A DNA stretch of 5,101 nucleotides from Sediminibacterium ginsengisoli (lineage in GTDB: Bacteria; Bacteroidota; Bacteroidia; Chitinophagales; Chitinophagaceae): the NCBI GenBank assembly GCA_945860335.1, contig CAMAQW010000136.1, positions 1 to 5,101 on the forward strand, written 5' to 3'. Positions 1 to 5,101 of the stretch are shown piece by piece. Position 1 is the first letter of the stretch; each line of letters starts with the position of its first letter. Under the pieces are notes generated by a model. The model saw only the letters and a program-made list of their open reading frames with translations. It was not told the DNA's origin and made no database searches. A program made the translations under genes and the position numbers.

Positions 1-742
1 TAATTTTTTCTATATCCGAGTAGTCGTTTTGCTTGAATTTAAAAGACTGTAAGTGCGTATTAAATATTCGGATGGTATCGTTGCCTTTTAAAATATCAAC
101 ATAAATAAGACTCTCTGCTACTGGAAACTTAATTTTTCCAGAATCAATAATTTGATATTTAGAAAAAATAATACACCCTGATTGATAGGCACGATCATTT
201 CTGGTATAATCTTTAGAAAAATAAAAATACTTATAGCGCTTTTTAAATAGTGCGATATTATTTGTTTGTGCGCCGCCCAGTTCAGAACTATTAAATTCTT
301 GCAAACAAATAACATCAGGTTCTAAAAGTAAAATGCTAGAAGCAATATCTTTACGAATTTGCTTTTTAAGAAGTGGCTTTTTTGAAAGCCCATTAAAACT
401 TTGAATATTCCAATCGATAATTCGGATATGATTTTCTCTTTTTCGATCAGACAACATGGGCCCCGGTTTTACAGCAGCAATAACACCAATTTGCTGCCAT
501 CCAATAGAAAGTACTACGATAGAAATGAGTGATAGCTTGGGTTTAACGATAAGCCAAAAAATAACAAAGAAAAATAAAATAATGATGGCGTAGGGTACCG
601 CTAGTCCTGTAAAACCTAGAATCCACCATGTACTAGTTGGTGCAAAAGGCGTTAAACAAGCCAGCAAAAAAATAACAGCAACAAATAAATTGATGAAAAG
701 AATAACTGTTTTAGTTGCCCGCCTAATAAAACTTCCCGCCAT
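1..742 (-). CDS. Membrane-anchored endonuclease/exonuclease/phosphatase (EEP) family protein, 3' end outside window
   Basis: This open frame runs from an ATG at 742 to the window edge, giving 247 residues without a stop, so the C-terminus is missing. The N-terminus (MAGSFIRRATK) is basic. It is followed by three hydrophobic segments at about residues 12-30, 40-66 and 69-90, which would place the catalytic domain after a membrane anchor. The EEP fold then begins with WNIQSF (Asn112). CLQEF carries Glu149, the usual Mg-binding acid, and FNTHLQS carries Asn228 and His230. The later GDFN and SDH motifs of the family should lie beyond the left edge. The family cleaves phosphodiester or phosphomonoester bonds in nucleic acids, lipids or sugars, and the substrate here cannot be told. 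An in-frame TAA lies two codons upstream, so ATG 742 is the first possible start. It is the last gene seen in the minus-strand cluster, 36 bases after the second rhomboid. Confidence 0.88.
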   Translation of the reverse strand, partial: MAGSFIRRATKTVILFINLFVAVIFLLACLTPFAPTSTWWILGFTGLAVPYAIIILFFFVIFWLIVKPKLSLISIVVLSIGWQQIGVIAAVKPGPMLSDRKRENHIRIIDWNIQSFNGLSKKPLLKKQIRKDIASSILLLEPDVICLQEFNSSELGGAQTNNIALFKKRYKYFYFSKDYTRNDRAYQSGCIIFSKYQIIDSGKIKFPVAESLIYVDILKGNDTIRIFNTHLQSFKFKQNDYSDIEKI

Positions 743-771
743 GTATTAAAAATAAGAATTAATGGCGGGAA
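733..771 (-). promoter_or_regulatory. Perfect 10-bp inverted repeat enclosing the start codon of the EEP gene
   Basis: TTCCCGCCAT (733-742) and ATGGCGGGAA (762-771) are perfect reverse complements separated by a 19-base AT-rich loop. In the minus-strand transcript the 3' arm is exactly AUGGCGGGAA, so the start codon and the next two codons would be base-paired. It could hold back translation initiation or act as a weak attenuator. Only four T residues follow the stem on the minus strand and the loop is long, so a standard intrinsic terminator is unlikely. The structure is visible in the sequence; the regulatory role is inferred. Confidence 0.5.
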
Positions 772-778
772 CAAAAAA

Positions 779-1645
779 TTAATCCTGACTTGTAGATTTT
801 AAAAATGCCTTTTCACTTTCAGATAAATTATCATACCCTACGATATTCATTTTATCTAAAATTGCATTGAGCCTCGTTTCTGTAGAATCATAACCCCTGG
901 TATCGGCTTTTACAATACGCGTATTTTTTGGGGATAGTAAATTATTGCCCCAATGGTAAAAGCGAATCATCCAATCACCAGCATTGTTCCCGTTTTGTAA
1001 AAGTTTTATATAACCAAAACCCACGAGGCCAGCGAATAGGTGCGATACAAGAATGGATGGTACAACAAGTGCAGTTGAAAAATCCAACACTAAAAAAATA
1101 AGGGTCAATACCCATAACGGAATGCCTCCATTTACAAGTGGGAACAACCGGTACTTAGGGGCCAATACGGTGGTAGCAACAGCAATACCTACGATACTAG
1201 CGCCGGCGCCCATAACAGGACCCGCCGCATTTACAGCACCAGGCATCAGTGCATTGGCAGCTAAAAAACCAACCGCGCCAATGGCTCCTGCATAGATATA
1301 AACAGGAACAATATGTTTATTGCCAGATAAATCTTGAAAAATGTAACCAAAACTCCAAAGCCATAACATGCTACTAACCAGCTGCCAAAATTGATATTGG
1401 CTAAAAAAGTGAACGATAAAAGTCCAAGGCTTATAAAAAACACCCACAAAACTACTTGGCATCCTAAACCAATCCACAATTTGACGCTCAAAAAGTTCTA
1501 GTGGGGTATCCGTTAAATAATACACTGTTTTTAAAAAACTGATCAATACAAAAATGATCATGTTTACTGCAAATAAAAAAACGAGCGCATTGCTGTCTTC
1601 TCCTAAAAGCATTTTTCTATTTGACATAAAACGTTGTTGAGGCAT
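779..1645 (-). CDS. Divergent rhomboid-family intramembrane protein with C-terminal soluble tail
   Basis: The 288-residue protein has about six hydrophobic segments (roughly 19-41, 74-100, 112-134, 143-162, 175-193, 195-214) and a soluble tail of about 70 residues. Rhomboids cleave substrates inside the membrane with a Ser-His dyad. Here GAGASIVG supplies Ser150 and SHLFAGLVG supplies His202. Aligned with the neighbouring rhomboid through the KPW motif, the usual oxyanion-side His and Asn become Gln88 and Ser92, another conserved His becomes Gln83, and the residue after the serine is Ile instead of Gly. Only His79 of that region is kept. Activity may therefore be altered or lost. The tail (ILDKMNIVGYDNLSESEKAF) resembles a short C-terminal module common on Bacteroidota rhomboids, recalled as DUF6576-like. 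The ATG at 1645 lies 14 bases after the stop of the first rhomboid, which implies co-transcription. Met7 at 1627 is a possible alternative start. Confidence 0.88.
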   Translation of the reverse strand: MPQQRFMSNRKMLLGEDSNALVFLFAVNMIIFVLISFLKTVYYLTDTPLELFERQIVDWFRMPSSFVGVFYKPWTFIVHFFSQYQFWQLVSSMLWLWSFGYIFQDLSGNKHIVPVYIYAGAIGAVGFLAANALMPGAVNAAGPVMGAGASIVGIAVATTVLAPKYRLFPLVNGGIPLWVLTLIFLVLDFSTALVVPSILVSHLFAGLVGFGYIKLLQNGNNAGDWMIRFYHWGNNLLSPKNTRIVKADTRGYDSTETRLNAILDKMNIVGYDNLSESEKAFLKSTSQD

Positions 1646-1659
1646 AAATTGGTTATATA

Positions 1660-2376
1660 CTAGTAAAACGTTTTTTTATTGGTTTTGTTCCAGGTAATAA
1701 CAATAATTAATCCTACGAGTGCGCCACCCACGTGGGCCCATCTGGCAACATTATCGCCAGCTGCATTTTGAACGGCACTATAAATTTCAAAAGCGAAATA
1801 AATAAGACCTACCCACTTTGCTTTAACGGGTACAAAAAAGTATAAATAGATATAGGTATTAGGGAATAAATAAACAAAGGCAGCGAGTATACCAAATACT
1901 GCACCGCTCGCACCAAGAGTAGCAGTATTGATAATTTGATTGTACTTGAAAGCCACTGCTTCATTGATAAGCCCTAGTTTTTCTCTAGTTTGAAATTCCT
2001 CAATGAGTGGCGTTAATTCATAATTTAAAAATAACAAATGAATGAGTGCTGCGCCAAGTCCACAAACCAAATAAAAAGTTAGAAAACGAGCAGATCCCCA
2101 TAAATTTTCTAATACCGATCCAAACATCCAGAGCGCAAACATATTACCCAAAATATGATAGAAGTCGCCGTGCATGAACAAGTGCGTTACCAACTGCCAT
2201 GGCTTAAACAAATCACTTTGCCATGCATGAAGTGCAAACAAATCCTCTAAGCTAAAACTTGCAGTAGGTGATTCTGGAAAAGTAATTTGTGCTAAATAAA
2301 ATAACCCATTAATGATTAAAAGATTTTTAATGATTACGGGTAAAATTTCAAATCGGCCGGGTCTAAACTCTGTCAT
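1660..2376 (-). CDS. Rhomboid family intramembrane serine protease
   Basis: This 238-residue integral membrane protein carries a complete rhomboid signature. PWQLVTHLFMHGDFYHILGN supplies His65, His69, His74 and Asn78, matching GlpG His141, His145, His150 and Asn154. TLGASGAVFG gives the nucleophile Ser157, and ARWAHVGGALVG gives the general base His215. About six hydrophobic segments are seen, the first at residues 13-31 and the last at 216-229. A polar loop of about 30 residues (120-150) precedes the serine helix. The protein should cleave transmembrane segments of membrane proteins; its substrates are unknown. The start MTEFRPGRFEILP is the form I recall for Bacteroidota rhomboids, which supports ATG 2376. 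The gene lies 23 bases after the RlmD-type gene and 14 bases before the second rhomboid. The paired arrangement suggests a tandem duplication followed by divergence. Confidence 0.95.
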   Translation of the reverse strand: MTEFRPGRFEILPVIIKNLLIINGLFYLAQITFPESPTASFSLEDLFALHAWQSDLFKPWQLVTHLFMHGDFYHILGNMFALWMFGSVLENLWGSARFLTFYLVCGLGAALIHLLFLNYELTPLIEEFQTREKLGLINEAVAFKYNQIINTATLGASGAVFGILAAFVYLFPNTYIYLYFFVPVKAKWVGLIYFAFEIYSAVQNAAGDNVARWAHVGGALVGLIIVITWNKTNKKTFY

Positions 2377-2377
2377 A

Positions 2378-2385
2378 CAAATATA
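2378..2385 (-). promoter_or_regulatory. TATATTTG, a -7-like box abutting the first rhomboid start
   Basis: On the minus strand TATATTTG matches the Bacteroidota -7 consensus TAnnTTTG, but it ends only one base before ATG 2376. Transcription starting a few bases downstream would lose the start codon. The nearest TTTG upstream is about 26 bases away, outside the usual spacing. It may be chance, or a signal that makes an internal start. The match is exact; function is doubtful. Confidence 0.2.
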
Positions 2386-2399
2386 TTAACGAGGTGATC

Positions 2400-3836
2400 T
2401 TATGATGGATTCAAAGACTTTATTTTTAACTGCACTACATTTTCGATATGCAAGGTATGCGGAAACATGTCTACGGGCTGAATTTTAGTGACCTCGTATT
2501 TTTCATCTAAAAGGGCTAAATCTCTAGCTTGTGTAGCAGGGTTACAGCTTACGTATACAATGGTTGGCGCTGCTATTTCTAATAATTTTTTAACGAGTTT
2601 ATCATGCATGCCTGCTCTTGGTGGATCAGTAATAATCACGTCAGGCTTGCCATGCGTCGCAAAAAAAGTGTCGTCTACAATATCGATTACATCACCCGCA
2701 AAAAATGCAGTATGCTGCAAATTGTTAAGTGCCGCATTAATTTTTGCATCTTCAATGGCATCAGCTACTACTTCTACACCCACCACTTTTTTAGCGCCTT
2801 CACTTAAAAAAATACCAATACTTCCAGTACCACAATAAAGGTCATACACCACTTGCGAACCATCTAATTCAGCAAATTCACGTGTTACTTGATATAATTT
2901 TTCGGCCTGCTTTGTATTGGTTTGAAAAAATGATTTAGGACTTATTTTAAACGAAAATTTTTCTAGTTTTTCGGTAATGCTTCCATTACCAAAATATGTT
3001 ATTGGATCCAGGTCATACAAACTATCATTTCGTTTTGTGTTGATCGTATAAAGTAGTGTTGTAATTGCTGGGAACGATTCTAATAACCTATCAAGTAATG
3101 CAAGGCGGTGTGGTTCGTCTTCGTAACCAAATACAACATTAATCATGAGTTCACCTGTTGTGGTGTTGCGCACAAACATATTACGCAACCATCCCGTATG
3201 CTGCTTTACATCGTAATATGGAAGGTTATGATCAAGCGCATACTTAGCCACCATTTTACGAATCAGGTTGGTTGGCTCTTCTTGCAAATGACATGTATCT
3301 ACTTCTACTACTTTGTCAAAAAATCCACGCACATGAAAACCAGCAGCGCCAGGCTGGTTGGAAAAATCGGCACCTGCGGCTTTTAAGGCTCTAAATTCTT
3401 CGGAAGGAATATATTTTTTTGTAGCAAACGTATATTCCATTTTGTTGCGGTAGAGCTCCGTTTGACTAGCGCCAATAATGGGCTGGATCTCCGGTAACTG
3501 TATGCGGCCAATTCTGGTTAAGTTATCCGTTACTTGTTGTTGCTTATACACGAGTTGTTTTGCGTAAGGAAGCATTTGCCACTGACATCCACCGCATACA
3601 CCAAAATGCGCACAAAATGGTTGGACCCGGTCTTCAGAATAGGACCTATAAGCCACTACAAAGCCTTCTGCCCAGTCGGTTTTATTTTTTTTGAGTTGCA
3701 CATCTACAACATCGCCAGGTACAGCGCCTTCAATAAATACCACTTTGCCATCTACACGGGCCAACGCCTTACCCTCGGCAGCATAATTTTCTACCAATAC
3801 CTGTTCTAAGATGGGTTGTTTCTTTTGTTTTCTCAC
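2400..3836 (-). CDS. rlmD: 23S rRNA (uracil-C5)-methyltransferase, RlmD/RumA type
   Basis: The enzyme uses S-adenosylmethionine to methylate C5 of a uracil in 23S rRNA, U1939 in the E. coli protein. With a GTG start it has 478 residues. An N-terminal TRAM-like RNA-binding region (about 10-65) is followed by the iron-sulfur cysteines Cys75, Cys81 and Cys84 in FCAHFGVCGGCQW, with Cys182 in VDTCHL as the likely fourth ligand. SFFQTN (302-307), the SAM loop YDLYCGTG (331-338), DPPRAGM (404-410), the nucleophile Cys431 in VSCNP, and Glu465 in HIENVVQL complete the TrmA/RumA catalytic set. A TTG at 3845 would add three residues, but it lies inside a TATATTTG promoter-like box. GTG 3836 gives MRKQKKQPILEQV, which looks like the usual start. 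It is the first gene of the minus-strand cluster. RlmD fits better than RlmC by length and by the TRAM region, but the target base is inferred. Confidence 0.93.
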   Translation of the reverse strand: MRKQKKQPILEQVLVENYAAEGKALARVDGKVVFIEGAVPGDVVDVQLKKNKTDWAEGFVVAYRSYSEDRVQPFCAHFGVCGGCQWQMLPYAKQLVYKQQQVTDNLTRIGRIQLPEIQPIIGASQTELYRNKMEYTFATKKYIPSEEFRALKAAGADFSNQPGAAGFHVRGFFDKVVEVDTCHLQEEPTNLIRKMVAKYALDHNLPYYDVKQHTGWLRNMFVRNTTTGELMINVVFGYEDEPHRLALLDRLLESFPAITTLLYTINTKRNDSLYDLDPITYFGNGSITEKLEKFSFKISPKSFFQTNTKQAEKLYQVTREFAELDGSQVVYDLYCGTGSIGIFLSEGAKKVVGVEVVADAIEDAKINAALNNLQHTAFFAGDVIDIVDDTFFATHGKPDVIITDPPRAGMHDKLVKKLLEIAAPTIVYVSCNPATQARDLALLDEKYEVTKIQPVDMFPHTLHIENVVQLKIKSLNPS

Positions 3837-3842
3837 TGCATG

Positions 3843-3850
3843 CAAATATA
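3843..3850 (-). promoter_or_regulatory. Possible -7 box for the rlmD-led minus-strand cluster
   Basis: TATATTTG on the minus strand matches TAnnTTTG, the Bacteroidota primary sigma factor -7 element, followed by CA. It lies six bases before GTG 3836 and would give a very short leader or a leaderless transcript. No TTG is found at the expected -33 distance, so support rests on the -7 element and on its place at the head of the cluster. Confidence 0.42.
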
Positions 3851-3857
3851 AGACGCT

Positions 3858-3891
3858 TTGAGAGGCGGCATGATCTAAATACCTAAATTTG
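3858..3891 (+). promoter_or_regulatory. Likely promoter of the DUF4369/TlpA-type gene
   Basis: TTG at 3858-3860 (within CTTTG) and TAAATTTG at 3884-3891 match the Bacteroidota -33 TTG and -7 TAnnTTTG elements. The spacer is 23 bases, the long end of the range I recall. The box is followed by CA and lies 16 bases before ATG 3908, implying a short leader. No Shine-Dalgarno sequence is seen, which is usual for this phylum. Confidence 0.5.
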
Positions 3892-3907
3892 CATAGAATT
3901 TAATAGT

Positions 3908-5047
3908 ATGAAGAACTTTTTTGCAAAATCTTGTTTAGCCCTAATTACAATGCTTTGTTTGAGCAGCACCCTTGACGCACAAACTAAACCTGCTGGAAGG
4001 CGCATTTCTATCAAGTTAAAGCCGCTTACGAATTGTAAAGTTTACATAGGGAGTTATTATGGTAAAAGTTTAGTCCTTGTAGACTCTACTATGTTAGACG
4101 CCACCGGACAAGGCGTATTTAAAGGGGATACTAAATTAACGAGTGGGGTATACTTTGTAGTGACACCACAAATCACCAAACAGTTTGAATTTTTGATGGA
4201 TGATATCCAGCATTTTAATATTGAAGGAGATACGACCATTAAAGAAAAAGCAACCATTACCGGTTCACAAGACAACGATTTATTTAAAGCCTACATTGGT
4301 TTTTCTTCAGAAAAAGGACAACAATTACAAAACATTAGAAACGAATATAATGCTGCTACAACAAAACCCGATTCTACCCGCTTAGCAGATGAATACGGTA
4401 AAGTAGATAAACTCGTAGAAAACTATCGAAACGACATCGTAAAAAAATATCCTGGATCTTTGTTATCGATGCTGTTTAGTGCTATGAAACGCCCTGTAGC
4501 CCCTGCTGTACCTATTGTTAACGGAAAACCGGATTCGTTGGCCCCCTACCGTTTTGTAAAAAATCATTTTTGGGATGATGTACTTTTTAATGATGACAGA
4601 CTTTTAAGAACGCCCTTTTTTGAAGCCAAATTAGACGAGTATTTTAAGTACTATGTTGCTGCTGATCCAGACTCTTTAATTGAAGAAGTAAAGTACATGT
4701 TACTGATGGCTAAAACAGGAAAAGAAATTTATCCCTACCTACTTACCAAGTTTACCAATAAATATATGGCGCCCGAATTTATGGGTCAAGACAAAGTGTT
4801 TGTGTATTTGTTTGAAAACTTTTATGCCAAAGGAGATACCGTTATTTTAAATCCTGCTTCCCGAAAAACGGTGACTGAAAGAGCCTACAGTTTAATGGCC
4901 AATCAACTCGGATTACCTGCGCCAACACTAGATTTGGTGGATTCCCTCGGTAAAGCCGTTTCGCTCTATAAAAAGAATCTAGTCTTGGAAGTTCTTCTTT
5001 ACAATGCCCGCAATTTGGATCGTAAAATACCCCCATGGTATAGGTAG
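3908..5047 (+). CDS. Secreted DUF4369/DUF5106-like TlpA-family protein, thioredoxin domain cut off by a foldback junction
   Basis: The frame encodes 379 residues. A type I signal peptide (basic MKNFFAK, hydrophobic 9-20, likely cleavage at LDA|QT after residue 24) sends it to the envelope; no lipobox is evident. Residues about 31-125 are beta-rich and look like DUF4369 (for example VDSTMLDATGQGVFKG). Residues about 160-335 are helical and resemble DUF5106. LGLPAPTLDLVDSLGK (334-349) is the usual entry to a TlpA-like thioredoxin domain, which acts in periplasmic thiol-disulfide exchange. The domain should run about 120 more residues with a CxxC motif. Instead the frame passes Lys355 and adds 24 unrelated residues, ending in PPWYR and a TAG. 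Those residues come from reading the antisense of the missing domain. The protein as written cannot be a working oxidoreductase. It is either a broken gene or the product of an assembly or amplification join. Family names are from memory of similar proteins. Confidence 0.8.
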   Translation: MKNFFAKSCLALITMLCLSSTLDAQTKPAGRRISIKLKPLTNCKVYIGSYYGKSLVLVDSTMLDATGQGVFKGDTKLTSGVYFVVTPQITKQFEFLMDDIQHFNIEGDTTIKEKATITGSQDNDLFKAYIGFSSEKGQQLQNIRNEYNAATTKPDSTRLADEYGKVDKLVENYRNDIVKKYPGSLLSMLFSAMKRPVAPAVPIVNGKPDSLAPYRFVKNHFWDDVLFNDDRLLRTPFFEAKLDEYFKYYVAADPDSLIEEVKYMLLMAKTGKEIYPYLLTKFTNKYMAPEFMGQDKVFVYLFENFYAKGDTVILNPASRKTVTERAYSLMANQLGLPAPTLDLVDSLGKAVSLYKKNLVLEVLLYNARNLDRKIPPWYR

Positions 5048-5101
5048 AAGGTATCTTATAAAGCGAAACGGGTTTGCCGAGCGAATCCACCAAATCTAGT
5101 G
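4926..5101. repeat. Long imperfect inverted repeat, 46-bp arms at 4926-4971 and 5056-5101
   Basis: Position i on the left arm pairs with 10027 minus i on the right arm. Forty-two of 46 pairs match; the mismatches are at 4945, 4951, 4955 and 4966. The outer 19 bases are perfect. The right arm reaches the last base of the window, so the repeat may be longer. The 84 bases between the arms (4972-5055) are single copy here. On the minus strand, right arm plus spacer form a continuous piece of TlpA-type coding sequence. Confidence 0.93.
4959..5101 (-). pseudogene. Antisense fragment of a second TlpA-type thioredoxin domain
   Basis: Read on the minus strand from the right edge, this encodes LDLVDSLGKPVSLYK, then IPSTYTMGVFYD, PNCGHCKEELP and RLDSFYRAK. 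That is the start of a TlpA-like thioredoxin domain with the redox pair in CGHC. It follows the same linker that ends the plus-strand gene, with Pro in place of Ala in LGK(A/P)VSLY. It is about 47 residues long and lacks the cis-Pro half of the domain. After FYRAK the frame runs into the antisense of the left arm and loses similarity. The N-terminal part of this copy, if present, lies beyond 5101. It is the expected continuation of the plus-strand gene or of a close paralogue, placed in reverse. Confidence 0.82.

Noticed and set aside
118..315. Minus-strand 65-residue frame opposite or overlapping the EEP gene
   Set aside because: It is an out-of-frame shadow of the EEP coding region, which carries clear WNIQSF, CLQEF and NTHLQS motifs in its own frame.
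1053..1295. Plus-strand open frame opposite the second rhomboid
   Set aside because: It is antisense to conserved rhomboid codons, has no recognisable domain and no promoter-like element of its own.
2488..2838. Plus-strand open frames opposite rlmD (also 2604-2807, 3108-3386, 3534-3809)
   Set aside because: All lie antisense to the conserved methyltransferase domains, and their translations show no family features.
4842..5093. A complete 83-residue minus-strand gene
   Set aside because: The apparent start at 5093 is a TTG inside a continuous linker (LDLVDSL) that extends to the window edge, and the residues after FYRAK are antisense of the plus-strand gene. It is a domain fragment, not a separate gene.
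4926..5101. A simple ON/OFF invertible switch for the redox domain
   Set aside because: Inverting the segment between the arms would keep frame and restore the stretch through CGHC and FYRAK, but it would then run into RLYRGNPPNLV, the antisense of the left arm, and not the rest of a thioredoxin domain. No recombinase gene is in the window. Downstream sequence could change this view.
4926..5101. Inverted repeat as a transcription terminator
   Set aside because: The arms are 46 bp with an 84-base spacer, both arms are coding-like, and no T-run follows the right arm within the window.
1..5101. CRISPR arrays, tRNA or rRNA genes, insertion sequences
   Set aside because: No regularly spaced repeats, cloverleaf-like segments, transposase motifs or terminal repeats were seen. 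Nearly all of the window is accounted for by protein-coding frames.

Overview
The window is AT-rich bacterial chromosome. It most likely comes from the Bacteroidota, probably near the Chitinophagaceae. The evidence is the protein families (paired rhomboids with a Bacteroidota-style tail, and a secreted DUF4369/DUF5106/TlpA-type protein), TAnnTTTG-type -7 boxes, and the lack of clear Shine-Dalgarno sequences. The lineage is inferred from these traits, not from a search.

Layout: four genes lie on the minus strand with gaps of about 14 to 40 bases, so they look like one transcription unit. In transcription order they are an RlmD/RumA-type 23S rRNA uracil-C5 methyltransferase (3836 to 2400), a canonical rhomboid intramembrane serine protease (2376 to 1660), a second divergent rhomboid with a C-terminal soluble tail (1645 to 779), and a membrane-anchored endonuclease/exonuclease/phosphatase-family protein (742 to 1, running off the left edge). 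A perfect 10-bp inverted repeat covers the start codon of this last gene.

A short divergent promoter region (about 3837 to 3907) separates this cluster from one plus-strand gene (3908 to 5047). That gene encodes a secreted DUF4369/DUF5106-like protein that should end in a TlpA/thioredoxin domain.

The most unusual part is the right end. The thioredoxin domain of the plus-strand gene stops abruptly just after it begins, at about 4970. The DNA then turns back on itself: 4959 to 5101, read on the minus strand, encodes the expected continuation, including the CGHC redox motif, preceded by a second, slightly different copy of the linker. The linker copies form a 46-bp inverted repeat (4926-4971 and 5056-5101; 42 of 46 match). 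Three of the four differences are synonymous, so the arms look like two diverged coding copies rather than one sequence read twice. This may be a tail-to-tail junction between paralogues, a strain-mixing or amplification/assembly chimera, or a recombination site. The window alone cannot decide, because the outer arm is cut at the right edge.

Functionally the minus-strand cluster combines rRNA modification with membrane proteolysis and a membrane-tethered hydrolase. No common pathway is evident, and the grouping may simply be housekeeping co-transcription. The plus-strand protein would act in the cell envelope in thiol-disulfide chemistry if it were intact, but as it reads here it lacks the redox centre.
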